The notes below the pieces were generated by a model. The model saw only the letters and a list, made by a program, of their open reading frames with translations. It did no database searches and was not told the DNA's origin. A stretch of DNA of 64,000 bases from Magnetospirillum fulvum MGU-K5 (lineage in GTDB: Bacteria; Pseudomonadota; Alphaproteobacteria; Rhodospirillales; Magnetospirillaceae), in NCBI RefSeq assembly GCF_000442515.1, contig NZ_AQPH01000001.1, forward strand, positions 78,435-142,434, given 5' to 3'. Position 1 is the first letter of the stretch. The number at the start of each line of letters is the position of its first letter. The position numbers and the translations under genes are program-made. Shown here piece after piece: positions 49,101 through 57,183 of the stretch.

Positions 49101-49233
49101 CGGCCACGAATTGCGCCGTCCGCTCGGGATCGCGATCGTCGGCGGCCTGCTGCTCAGTCAGGTGCTGACCCTCTATACCACGCCAGTGATTTACCTGGCG
49201 CTTGATCGGCTGCGGCGGGGTAGGGCGGCATGA
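46183..49233 (+). CDS. RND multidrug efflux pump, MdtB-like
   Basis: A 1016-residue inner-membrane RND transporter. It starts MNISEPFIRRPVASWLLAFA with TM1. Proton-relay and fold motifs are visible: FVVDDAIVMIENIVRYIEKG (TM4 Asp pair), SLVAVFIPLLFMTGIVGRLF and, in the C-terminal half, GIVKKNAIMMIDFALEAERV. It forms a trimer with the next pump in this two-pump family. It is drug/proton antiport. Its stop overlaps the next start by ATGA (49230-49233). Confidence 0.94.
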   Translation: MNISEPFIRRPVASWLLAFAVVLGGLLGFRLLPVSALPQVDFPTIQVTTRLPGASADTVASLLTTPLERQFGLIPGLTMMTSTSSQGISAITLQFDLSKNIDVASQDVQAAINAADGVLPDKLPYPPSYAKVNPADPPILTLALGSDTLPITAVNDVADTLLSQKLSQIGGVGRVVIEGGQRPAVRVRIDPARLSGYNLSLEEVRSALATANVDLPKGSFDGVSQALSLGANDQITTPAGYAAQVIAWRNGAPVRVKDVGEVVEGVENARVGGWHDGKPAVILNVQRQPGANIVETVDRLKAKMPELALSIPAGVTLTVLADRTETIRASVADVEFTLALTVLLVIGVIWGFLRSPRATMIPAVALPLSLVGTFGVMSLAGFSLDNLSLMALTISAGFVVDDAIVMIENIVRYIEKGMKPFEAALEGAREIGFTIVSLTVSLVAVFIPLLFMTGIVGRLFREFALTLTVAVVVSAVVSLTLTPMMCGHMLKGGDREARSGRLFLALAAAYARSLDWVLARQRATLWLAAATLVGTVALYVVMPKGFLPSQDTGLIVATTDARPEISFSAMTELQGKVAAIVRQDPDVAGVASFLGAGPTNITANTGQLTIVLKPRRKRDASAEEVIARLSRQLAPVAGIQVHLRAAQDIQISPRTSRTQYQYTLADVDAAELAEWAPRVLERMRASPLLTDLASDAQEGGLVADILVDRDKAGRLGVLPQVIDDTLYDAFGQRQISTIYSQVNQYHVILEVKPDFQLGPDALESIYLRSSNGSLVPLSAMATVTRKTSPLVVTHQDQFPAVTLSFNLAPGASLGQAIEAIGAIEAEMGLPETIAGDFTGDAAEFRSSLKNEPWLIVAALVVIYIVLGVLYESFIHPLTIMSTLPSAGIGALLALWLTGNDLSLVGLIGILLLMGIVKKNAIMMIDFALEAERVEGQSPLEAIRQACALRFRPIMMTTMAALLGAIPLAIDSGTGHELRRPLGIAIVGGLLLSQVLTLYTTPVIYLALDRLRRGRAA

Positions 49234-52200
49234 GCCTCAGCGAACTGTTCATCCGCCGTCCGGTCGCCACCTTGCTGTTGGCGCTGGGGATGTTGCTGGC
49301 GGGAACGGTCGCGTTCGAGCGGCTGCCGGTGGCACCGCTTCCCTCGGTCGATTTCCCCACCATCATGGTGATGGCGCGGTTGCCCGGGGCCGATCCGGCG
49401 ACGATGGCGGCAACCGTCGCCGCGCCGTTGGAGCGGCGGTTGGGCGAGATCGCGGGTGTCACCGAACTGATCTCGACCAGCAACCGGGGGTCGACGACGA
49501 TCATCGTCCAGTTCGATCTGGAGCGTGACATCAACGGCGCGGCTCAGGACGTTCAGTCGGCGATCAATTCGGCCGGGGCTGAACTGGCGGTCGATCTGCC
49601 GACGCCGCCGACTTTTCGCAAGATGAACCCGGCCGATGCGCCGATCATGATTCTGGCGGTGACCTCGCAAAGCCTGCCGCCCGCCAAGATTTATGACGCC
49701 GCCGACGCAATTCTGCTCCAGCGTATCTCGCAGATCGAGGGGGTCGGGCGGGTGTTCCTCGGCGGGGCCGACAAACCGGCGGTGCGGGTCGCGGTCGATC
49801 CCGGCCGGTTGTCGGCGATGGGGCTGTCGCTTGAGGACGTCCGCACCACTCTTAACCAATCGAACATTGCCCGTCCGCTCGGCACGATCGACGGCCCGAA
49901 GGAGGCGATGAGTCTTGCCGTCAACGATCAGCTGTTCACCGCCGCCGCCCATGCTCCCCTGATTGTCCGCGCCCAGAACGGGGCGATCGTGCGGCTGTCG
50001 CAGATCGCCCAGGTGACGGATTCGGTCGAAAGCATCCGTCAGGCCGGATGGTATAATCGCGACCGCGCCGTTCTGGTCATCATCAGCAAGCAGCCTGGGG
50101 CCAACGTCGTCGAGACCACCGAGCGGATTCACGCGATTCTGCCTCAATTGCAGCGCTGGATGCCGTCCGGTACCACGGTTTCAGTGGTCAATGACCGCAC
50201 CGGCAATATCCGCGCCACCCTGGCCGACGTCGAGACAACGCTGCTGATCTCGATCGTACTGGTGGTGATGGTGGTGTACCTGTCGCTGGGGCGGGTGACG
50301 CCGACCCTGGCCGCGACGGTGACGGTCCCGCTGTCGCTGGCGGCGACGTTCGCGGTGATGGCACTGCTGGGCTACAGCCTCAACACGATTTCCCTGCTGG
50401 CGATCATCATCTCAGTCGGCTTCGTCGTCGATGACGCAATCGTGATGATCGAGAACATCGCCCGTCATATCGAAGCGGGCGAGACGCCGTTTCACGCCGC
50501 GATCAAGGGGGCGACCGAAATCACCTTTACCGTGATCTCGATCACTCTGTCGTTGGTCGCGGTGTTCATTCCGCTGTTGTTCATGGGGGGTATCATCGGC
50601 CGGATGTTCCGCGAATTCGCGGTAACCCTGTCGGTGGCCATCACCGCCTCGGCGCTGGTGTCGCTGACGGTGACCCCGGCCTTGTTCGGCTATCTGATGG
50701 CCCGGGCCAAACCGGGCGCGCGTCCCTCGCTGATCGCGCGAGGCGGTGAGGCGGCGATGGCCTGGATGCAGCGGGTGTACGAAGCCGGTCTGGTCCACGC
50801 TTTGGCCTTTCCCCGGCTGATGTTGGGGGTAACCTTCGCGGCGCTGGGCCTGACGATCTATCTCTATGGCGTTGTCCCCAAAGGCTTCTTTCCGCCTCAG
50901 GATACCGGAATGATCTTCACCTCGGTCGAGGCGCGGGTCGATATCTCGTTCCGCGCCATGGCCGACCGCCAGCAGAAGGTTGCCGAGGTGATCCTGGCCG
51001 ATCCGGCGGTTGAGGGCGTGGCATCGTTCATCGGCTCGGGCGGCGATGGCGGCCTCAATAATCAGGGCCGGATGTTCGTGACGTTGAAGCCGATCGAGCA
51101 GCGCAAGGCCAGCGTTCAGGAGGTGATTGACCGGCTGCGGCCCAAACTGGCCCGCGTCGACGGCGTGACCGCTTTCATGCAGGCTGGTCAGGATATTCGC
51201 GTCGGCGGTAACCGAGGGCGGGCGCAGTTCCAGTTCGCTTTGTCGTCGGATTCGCTCGACGAATTAAAGGAATGGACCCCGAAGCTGGTCGAGCGTCTGA
51301 AGAAAGACCCCGCGCTTGCCGACATTTCCAGCGATCTCGATATCGCGATGCCGCAATCCCAGGTGGTGATCGACCGTGACGCTGCCGCCCGCCTGGGGGT
51401 CGATGTCGCTGCGATCGATCAGGTGATGCAGAACGCCTTTGCCGAGCGGCAGGTGGCGACGATGTACACCCAGCGGAACCAGTACAAGGTTGTGCTTGAG
51501 GTTGATCGTAAGCACACCGAAAGCCCGGATTCGCTGCATCAATTGTGGGTCAAGGCCGCCGATGGCACCCTGGTTCCGTTCGACGCCCTGGCCCGCTTCG
51601 AGTACGGAACCGCGCCGATTTCGGTGGCTCACCGCGAGCAATTTCCGACCGCGACATTGAGCTTTAACTTGTCGCCCGGCACCCCGCTCGGCACTGCGGC
51701 AGAACGGATGGAGCAGGCCGGGCACGAGATCGGTCTGCCCGCCACCGTTCGGATCGCTCCGGCGGGAAACGTCAAAGCCTTTGCCGACACCGCCCGCGAC
51801 CAGCCGATTCTGATCGCGGCGGCGTTGCTGACGATCTTTATCGTGCTCGGCATCCTGTACGAGAGCACGTTGCACCCGCTGACGATTTTGTCGACCCTGC
51901 CCTCGGCTGGATTGGGGGCGCTGTTGGCGCTGCTGGTGACCGGCACCGAACTGACACTGATCAGCGTGATCGGGGTGTTCCTGTTGATGGGGATCGTCAA
52001 GAAGAACGGCATCTTGCTGGTCGATTTCGCCATCACCGCCGAGCGGCGCGGTCTGACCCCCGATCAGGCGATCCGCGAAGCCTGCCATATCCGCTTTCGC
52101 CCGATCACCATGACCACCTTGACCGCGCTGCTGGGCGCGCTGCCGCTGGCGTTGGCCTCCGGTCCGGTGGGCGCGTTGCGCCAGCCGCTCGGTATCGCCA

Positions 52201-52328
52201 TCGTCGGCGGTTTGCTGCTGTCGCAGATGTTGACCCTGTTTACCACTCCCGTCGTTTATCTTTCGCTGGCCCGTCTGTCCCGCTGGTGGCGGAACCGGCG
52301 CGAGCGGCGGATGGAGGCTGCCCCGTGA
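49230..52328 (+). CDS. RND multidrug efflux pump, MdtC-like
   Basis: A 1032-residue RND transporter, similar in layout to the preceding one: MSLSELFIRRPVATLLLALG at the N-terminus, FVVDDAIVMIENIARHIEAG in TM4, SLVAVFIPLLFMGGIIGRMF, and GIVKKNGILLVDFAITAERR near the C-terminus. Paired MdtB/MdtC-type genes make heterotrimers with the common adaptor. The start is the ATG overlapping the previous stop. It ends in an overlap with the outer-membrane gene (GTGA at 52325-52328). Confidence 0.94.
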   Translation: MSLSELFIRRPVATLLLALGMLLAGTVAFERLPVAPLPSVDFPTIMVMARLPGADPATMAATVAAPLERRLGEIAGVTELISTSNRGSTTIIVQFDLERDINGAAQDVQSAINSAGAELAVDLPTPPTFRKMNPADAPIMILAVTSQSLPPAKIYDAADAILLQRISQIEGVGRVFLGGADKPAVRVAVDPGRLSAMGLSLEDVRTTLNQSNIARPLGTIDGPKEAMSLAVNDQLFTAAAHAPLIVRAQNGAIVRLSQIAQVTDSVESIRQAGWYNRDRAVLVIISKQPGANVVETTERIHAILPQLQRWMPSGTTVSVVNDRTGNIRATLADVETTLLISIVLVVMVVYLSLGRVTPTLAATVTVPLSLAATFAVMALLGYSLNTISLLAIIISVGFVVDDAIVMIENIARHIEAGETPFHAAIKGATEITFTVISITLSLVAVFIPLLFMGGIIGRMFREFAVTLSVAITASALVSLTVTPALFGYLMARAKPGARPSLIARGGEAAMAWMQRVYEAGLVHALAFPRLMLGVTFAALGLTIYLYGVVPKGFFPPQDTGMIFTSVEARVDISFRAMADRQQKVAEVILADPAVEGVASFIGSGGDGGLNNQGRMFVTLKPIEQRKASVQEVIDRLRPKLARVDGVTAFMQAGQDIRVGGNRGRAQFQFALSSDSLDELKEWTPKLVERLKKDPALADISSDLDIAMPQSQVVIDRDAAARLGVDVAAIDQVMQNAFAERQVATMYTQRNQYKVVLEVDRKHTESPDSLHQLWVKAADGTLVPFDALARFEYGTAPISVAHREQFPTATLSFNLSPGTPLGTAAERMEQAGHEIGLPATVRIAPAGNVKAFADTARDQPILIAAALLTIFIVLGILYESTLHPLTILSTLPSAGLGALLALLVTGTELTLISVIGVFLLMGIVKKNGILLVDFAITAERRGLTPDQAIREACHIRFRPITMTTLTALLGALPLALASGPVGALRQPLGIAIVGGLLLSQMLTLFTTPVVYLSLARLSRWWRNRRERRMEAAP

Positions 52329-53743
52329 TCCGAACGCTTCCCTATCCCCTGGCCCTGGCCGTCCTGCTGGGCGGCTGCTCGATCGGTGATCCGTTCGTCG
52401 CCCCAGAGGCTCCTCCGCCTGCCGCCTGGAGCGGGGCCAGCCACACCGCCGCCTGGCCGTCACCCGATTGGTGGCGTCAGTTCGGCTCGCCCCGGCTCGA
52501 CGCGCTGATGCAGGATGCGATGCGGGGGAATTTCGATATCGCCGCCGCGATGGCCCGGGTGCGTCAGGCCGAAGCCCAGGTCGAGATCGCCGGAGGCGCG
52601 CTCCTGCCCGCCTTGACCGGCGATGGCAGCGCGACCCGCAGCCGGTCGTCGCTGGCGATGTCGAACAGTTCATCGGCGCTTAGCCGAGGTATGAAGCCGA
52701 CCTACGTCACCACCTATGGCGCGACCGTCAGCGCCAGTTACGAAATCGATTTCTGGGGCAAGAACCGCGCCGGAGTCGATTCGGCGGCGGCGGCGGCTGA
52801 AGTCAGTCGCTTCGACTATCAGACGGCGATGCTGACGATGCAATCCTCGATCGCCACCACCTATTTCGACATCCTGGGCTATGGCGAGCGCCTGCGGTTG
52901 GCGCGGGACTCGGTGGCTAATGCCGAAGCGGTGCTGGCCGTCTATCGCGACCGGCTGGCGGCGGGGACGGCAACCTCGCTTGACGTCGCCCAACAGGAAA
53001 ATGTCGTTGCCAGCCAGCGGGCCACCGTTCCGCCGCTGGAAAAGCAGATCAGGCAGTCACGCAACGCCCTGGCGATTCTGGTCGGCCGCCTGCCCGAGGA
53101 ATTGGCACTGGACCCGGAAAGCCTGGATGTGCTGGCGATGCCCGAAGTGGCTCCGGGCTTGCCGTCGGAATTGCTGGCGCGACGGCCCGACGTCCTGTCC
53201 GCCGAGGCCGGTCTGCGTGGAGCCAATGCCGACATTACCGTTGCCCGCGCCGCGTGGTTCCCCAGCATCTCGCTAACCGGGCAGGGCGGGTTCCAGAGTG
53301 TCGATCTGGCCAAGATGATGACCCATCAGAGCCTGCTGTTCTCGATCGGTCCCAGCTTTACCGTGCCACTGTTCGACGGCGGCAAGATCGCCGGAACGGT
53401 CGAGCAGAAACGGGCGCGCTGGGACGAATTGGTCCAGACCTATCGCAAGGCGGTGGTCTCGGCCTTTTCCGACGTCGAGGATTCGCTGGTCGCGGTCGAA
53501 AAGACCACCGAAGCGGAAGCGGCCCAGCGTGTCGCCGAATCGACGGCACGGCAGGCTTTCGAGATTGCTCAATCGCTGATGCGCGGGGGAACGGTCGATG
53601 TCACCACCGTTCTGAACACCCAAAAGACTCTGTTCTCGGCGCAAGATCAACTGGCGCAGGCCCGGCTGGCGCGGTTCCAGGCTCTGGTCGGTCTTTACAA
53701 GGCGATGGGCGGGGGCTGGTCGTCCGACAAAGCCGGTTCGTGA
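52325..53743 (+). CDS. Outer-membrane efflux lipoprotein (OprM/NodT-type)
   Basis: A 472-residue TolC-family channel. It begins MIRTLPYPLALAVLLGGCSI, a lipoprotein signal with lipobox LGGC. The two structural repeats of TolC-type proteins are seen at SPRLDALMQDAMRGNFDIAA and RPDVLSAEAGLRGANADITV, with SVDLAKMMTHQSLLFSIGPS near the second. It completes the tripartite pump. GTG start overlaps the upstream pump stop. The last 49 bases overlap the 3' end of the convergent bpt gene. Confidence 0.93.
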   Translation: MIRTLPYPLALAVLLGGCSIGDPFVAPEAPPPAAWSGASHTAAWPSPDWWRQFGSPRLDALMQDAMRGNFDIAAAMARVRQAEAQVEIAGGALLPALTGDGSATRSRSSLAMSNSSSALSRGMKPTYVTTYGATVSASYEIDFWGKNRAGVDSAAAAAEVSRFDYQTAMLTMQSSIATTYFDILGYGERLRLARDSVANAEAVLAVYRDRLAAGTATSLDVAQQENVVASQRATVPPLEKQIRQSRNALAILVGRLPEELALDPESLDVLAMPEVAPGLPSELLARRPDVLSAEAGLRGANADITVARAAWFPSISLTGQGGFQSVDLAKMMTHQSLLFSIGPSFTVPLFDGGKIAGTVEQKRARWDELVQTYRKAVVSAFSDVEDSLVAVEKTTEAEAAQRVAESTARQAFEIAQSLMRGGTVDVTTVLNTQKTLFSAQDQLAQARLARFQALVGLYKAMGGGWSSDKAGS

Positions 53744-54471
53744 AACGGGGGCGGGTCGAATGCCCGCCATCCCTCTGGTCCGAAGGCTTCAAGCGGACGG
53801 AACCGGGCCTTGTAGGACATCTTGCGGCTGTCGGAAATCCAATAGCCGAGATAGACGTAGGGTAGCCCGATCTGGCGCGATTGCTCGATCAGCCACAGCA
53901 CCACCTGGGTTCCCAGGCTGCGGTGATACAGATCGGGGTCGAAGAAGCTGTAGACCGCCGACAGGCCGTCCCGCATCCGGTCGGCCAGGCATACCGCGGT
54001 CAGGCTGCCGTCGGCGCGACGGAATTCGATCAGGAAGGTATCGACCGGGCTGTCCTCGACCATTGAGCGATAATCGTAAAAGCCCATCAGCGCCATGTCG
54101 CCTCCGGCATGGCGCGATTCCTGATAGCGGGCGAACAGGCGGAATTGTTCCGCCGTCGCCTTGGCCGGAACCTTGCGGGCCACCAGTTCGGCATTGGCGC
54201 GAGCGATCTTGCGCATGGTGCGGCCGGGGGAAAAGCCATCGACGACGATCCGCACCGGGATGCAGGCCGAGCATCCGGGGCAGGCCGGGGTATAGGCAAT
54301 CGAATGACTGCGGCGAAAGCCCGCACGCGACAGAGCTTCATGCAGCCCTTCGGCGTCGGCTCCATTCAACTCGGTGACGATCTTGCGTTCCAGCCGCCCG
54401 GCGACATAGGGGCAGGGCAACGGCGCGGTCGTGAAGAAGAAATGCGGTCGCTTGAGCGGAAAATGATCCAT
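53695..54471 (-). CDS. bpt: Aspartate/glutamate leucyltransferase
   Basis: A 258-residue protein of the arginyl/leucyl-tRNA transferase family. Features include CPYVAGRLERKIVTEL at the N-terminus, YTPACPGCSACIPVRIVVDG (metal-binding cysteines), FARYQESRHAGGDMALMGFY and YVYLGYWISDSRKMSYKARF. It adds leucine to N-terminal Asp or Glu residues, marking proteins for ClpSAP degradation (N-degron pathway). It overlaps the outer-membrane lipoprotein gene convergently at its 3' end. Confidence 0.95.
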   Translation of the reverse strand: MDHFPLKRPHFFFTTAPLPCPYVAGRLERKIVTELNGADAEGLHEALSRAGFRRSHSIAYTPACPGCSACIPVRIVVDGFSPGRTMRKIARANAELVARKVPAKATAEQFRLFARYQESRHAGGDMALMGFYDYRSMVEDSPVDTFLIEFRRADGSLTAVCLADRMRDGLSAVYSFFDPDLYHRSLGTQVVLWLIEQSRQIGLPYVYLGYWISDSRKMSYKARFRPLEAFGPEGWRAFDPPPFHEPALSDDQPPPIAL

Positions 54472-54570
54472 TATGTCACGTCCGGTCTCGTCCTCTGGAG
54501 GTCAAGCCTAACGCCGCCGGAAGGCCGGAGCGTGCTACGACCTACCATATAGGAACGCTATGCCGCCGGT

Positions 54571-55110
54571 TCAAACCTCGGATCGTTGTCCGGGGCCACC
54601 CCATTGCTGCGGGTCGTTGACAACAACCGTTCCTGCCAGGAAATCGTGCACGGTCCGGCGGCGCGGATTGAACAATGCCACCAGCAAGATCAGGCTGCCG
54701 GTCATCGCCAGCGAGGCATAAAAGGCAACGGTCTGGACCAGGGCTTGGCCCAGGCTGGGGCGGCCGCCAGAGGCTTCGGCGCCCGGTGCGATCGACATCA
54801 CCCGCAACCCGGCGATCCGCATCCCAAAGGTGGCCGAACGCGGCCCGGCGATCGTCACGGTATGGTAGGCGATCGGCACCAGCGCCAGAACCACGCCCAG
54901 AACCGGCATCAACAGCCCAAATGTCAGCGCGCCCAGGATCACGCAGCCGATAAACACGACCATCCACAACAGCCCGACCACGACGAGATCAAGGCAATAG
55001 GCGTAAATCCGCCGGGGGGTGACGCCAAGGTAATAGATCGGGTAGCGCCATGCATCGCCCCATTCCGGAACGGTTGCTGGTGGAAAAGCCGGAGAGGGGG
55101 GAAGCGACAT
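54571..55110 (-). CDS. RDD-family membrane protein
   Basis: A 179-residue protein with the RDD layout: two hydrophobic spans near residues 38-80 (LVVVGLLWMVVFIGCVILGA, FGLLMPVLGVVLALVPIAYH) and a third (TVAFYASLAMTGSLILLVAL), with RSATFGMRIAGLRVMS between and RRRTVHDFLAGTVVVND near the end. The R-x-D-D pattern is only partly kept. The family is often annotated as a transporter or ion-related protein; its role here is unknown. Confidence 0.8.
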   Translation of the reverse strand: MSLPPSPAFPPATVPEWGDAWRYPIYYLGVTPRRIYAYCLDLVVVGLLWMVVFIGCVILGALTFGLLMPVLGVVLALVPIAYHTVTIAGPRSATFGMRIAGLRVMSIAPGAEASGGRPSLGQALVQTVAFYASLAMTGSLILLVALFNPRRRTVHDFLAGTVVVNDPQQWGGPGQRSEV

Positions 55111-55132
55111 GATCGTCAGTGCTCCCAGATCG

Positions 55133-56097
55133 TTATTTTTTCGACATCGGGACCGACAGGGTCTTCGATTCGGTCGGACCTAGATCGTTTTCGCGCAAAA
55201 GAATAATGCTGATGCGCCGGTTGCGCAGCCCTTTGGGGTCGTTCTTTTCCAGCGGGTCCTGGTCGGCGCGGCCAACGACGCGGTCGACCCGGTTTTCCGG
55301 CACGCCCGACGCGATCAGAGCACGGCGGCTGGCCAGGGCACGGTCGGCCGACAATTCCCAGTTGGTGTAGCCCGACGGGTCCTTGAACGGCACCGAATCG
55401 GTGTGTCCAGAGATCGAGATGCGATTGTCGGGCAATTGGCGGACGATGCGGGCGACAAGGTCAAGCATGGCGCGGGTATGACCGTAAGGCGCGCTGGAGC
55501 CGGACGGGAACATCGCCAGCCCTTCCTGGTCGGTGATCTGAATCCGCAGCCCCTCGGGGGTGTTGTCGACCAGCATGCTGCCCTGGAACTGCTTTAATTC
55601 GGGGATGCCTTTGACCGCGTTCTCCAGCATTTCCTTGGCCTTGTCGAACTTCTGCTGTTCGCGCGCGGCCATCGCTTCCTTGAATTCCTGCTCGGTCATG
55701 CCGGGCTTGTCCTGGCCATCGGCCCCCTGCTGGTCGGGACTGTTCTGGGTGCTGGGCGCGGACAAATCCTCGCCCTCGGCACTGATCGAGGAGGGGGGAG
55801 CGACTGGACCAGGGTCGGCGACGAGGCCTGACTGACCTGAGCCCCTTCGCCGATGGTCTGACCGCCCAGAACACCGCCGGCCCCGTTCGAGCTTTTCGAC
55901 GCCATCGTCGGGGCGAAATAGTTCGAGACGCCGGTCAATTGCTCTTCGGTGACGGCGTTCAACAGCCACAACAGCAGGAAGAACGCCATCATCGCCGTCA
56001 CGAAATCGGCATAGGCCACCTTCCACGCGCCGCCATGATGGCCGCCTGCAAACTTCTTGACCCGCTTGATGATGATGGGGCTGCCGCCTTCGGCCAT
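55133..56097 (-). CDS. motB: Flagellar motor protein MotB, frameshifted at a six-C run
   Basis: MotB is the peptidoglycan-anchored stator subunit. The N-terminus (MAEGGSPIIIKRVKKFAGGH, then the TM helix AYADFVTAMMAFFLLLWLLN with the proton-channel Asp) is in one frame. The OmpA-like domain (LDLVARIVRQLPDNRISISG, HTDSVPFKDPSG, RRISIILLREND) is in the -1 frame. The shift lies at the six-G run 55793-55798 on the plus strand (CCCCCC in the gene). One extra C would join the frames (S-L-P-P-S-S-I). The coding sequence C_CCC_CCT is also a canonical -1 slippery heptamer. motA lies ten bases upstream. Confidence 0.9.
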
Positions 56098-56107
56098 GAT
56101 ATCTGGC

Positions 56108-56968
56108 TCAATCCGGCGGGAGGTTGGAGACCGTCTCTTCCAGTTCCTGGAAGGTCGGGCGGAGTTCGTCGGGCAAAATCTTGCGGGCGAATTCGATCGA
56201 AACCTGCGGGGCATAGCCCTGCATGTGGCCGAGCAATCCCGCCTTCATCGCCAAAAAGTAATTGTGATCCGAATCGAAGCACAATTGCATGTTGCGGGCA
56301 ATCGGGGCGACGAAGGCATAGGAGATCAACACGCCCGAAAAAGTGCCGACCAGCGCCGCGCCGATCAGGTGACCCAGCACTTCCGGCGGTTCGGTGATCG
56401 ATCCCATCGTGTGAATGACGCCCAACACGGCGGCGACGATGCCGAGCGCGGGCATCGCGTCGCCCATCAGATTCACCGCGTGGGCGATCTCGTGATAGTG
56501 CTTGTGGTGGGATTCCAACTCGCCGTCGATGATTGATTCCAGCTCGTGGGCATTGCTGGTTCCCAGCGTCAGCAGCCGGAGGTAATCACAGAGGAAGGTG
56601 CGGGTATGATGGTCGCTGGTGAATTTGGGGAACTTGGCGAAGAGCGGGCTTTCCTCGGGCTTTTCGACGTGACTTTCCAGCGCCAGATCGCCCTTGGTCT
56701 TGGCCAGCTTGAACACGGCGTACAGCATCGATAACAGTTCGATGTAGTCGTCCTTGCCGTGATGGGCGCCCTTGAACACAACCCCGATGTTACCCGCGAT
56801 GCCGGTGATGATCGATTTGGGGTTGCCCAGCAGCAGCGAGCCGATTGCCGCGCCGACAATGATGATCCATTCGAACGGCTGAAAAAGAACGTCGAGGTGT
56901 CCACCGGGAGCAGCGTAGCCACCGATCACACTGACAAGGGTAACGATAATGCCGATGATCGCGAACAT
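56108..56968 (-). CDS. motA: Flagellar motor protein MotA
   Basis: A 286-residue stator subunit with the four-span layout: MFAIIGIIVTLVSVIGGYA, FEWIIIVGAAIGSLLLGNPK, then a cytoplasmic loop with charged residues, and the spans GDAMPALGIVAAVLGVIHTM and GAALVGTFSGVLISYAFVAP. GGHLDVLFQPFEWIIIVGAA is the MotA signature. The start at 56968 has GGGGAG upstream. It couples proton flow to rotation with MotB. It is the first gene of the motAB pair on the minus strand. Confidence 0.94.
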   Translation of the reverse strand: MFAIIGIIVTLVSVIGGYAAPGGHLDVLFQPFEWIIIVGAAIGSLLLGNPKSIITGIAGNIGVVFKGAHHGKDDYIELLSMLYAVFKLAKTKGDLALESHVEKPEESPLFAKFPKFTSDHHTRTFLCDYLRLLTLGTSNAHELESIIDGELESHHKHYHEIAHAVNLMGDAMPALGIVAAVLGVIHTMGSITEPPEVLGHLIGAALVGTFSGVLISYAFVAPIARNMQLCFDSDHNYFLAMKAGLLGHMQGYAPQVSIEFARKILPDELRPTFQELEETVSNLPPD

Positions 56969-57183
56969 GGAGCTCCCCTGTTCCGCCGTCCTGTCCGTCC
57001 GACGGATCATCAATCCGTCCGAAAGGATGCAATAATTCCCGCTCGCTGTCGCGAGTCAACTCACAGGTTGTGAAAAAATGCTGTCGGGGATGTGCTCTTT
57101 CCTCTTTTCCTGTGACGCTCGGGCGGTCAAACTTAAGCCATGGTCAGCCCATATGTCGGGTCGCCACGGAGGAATACCAAGAC

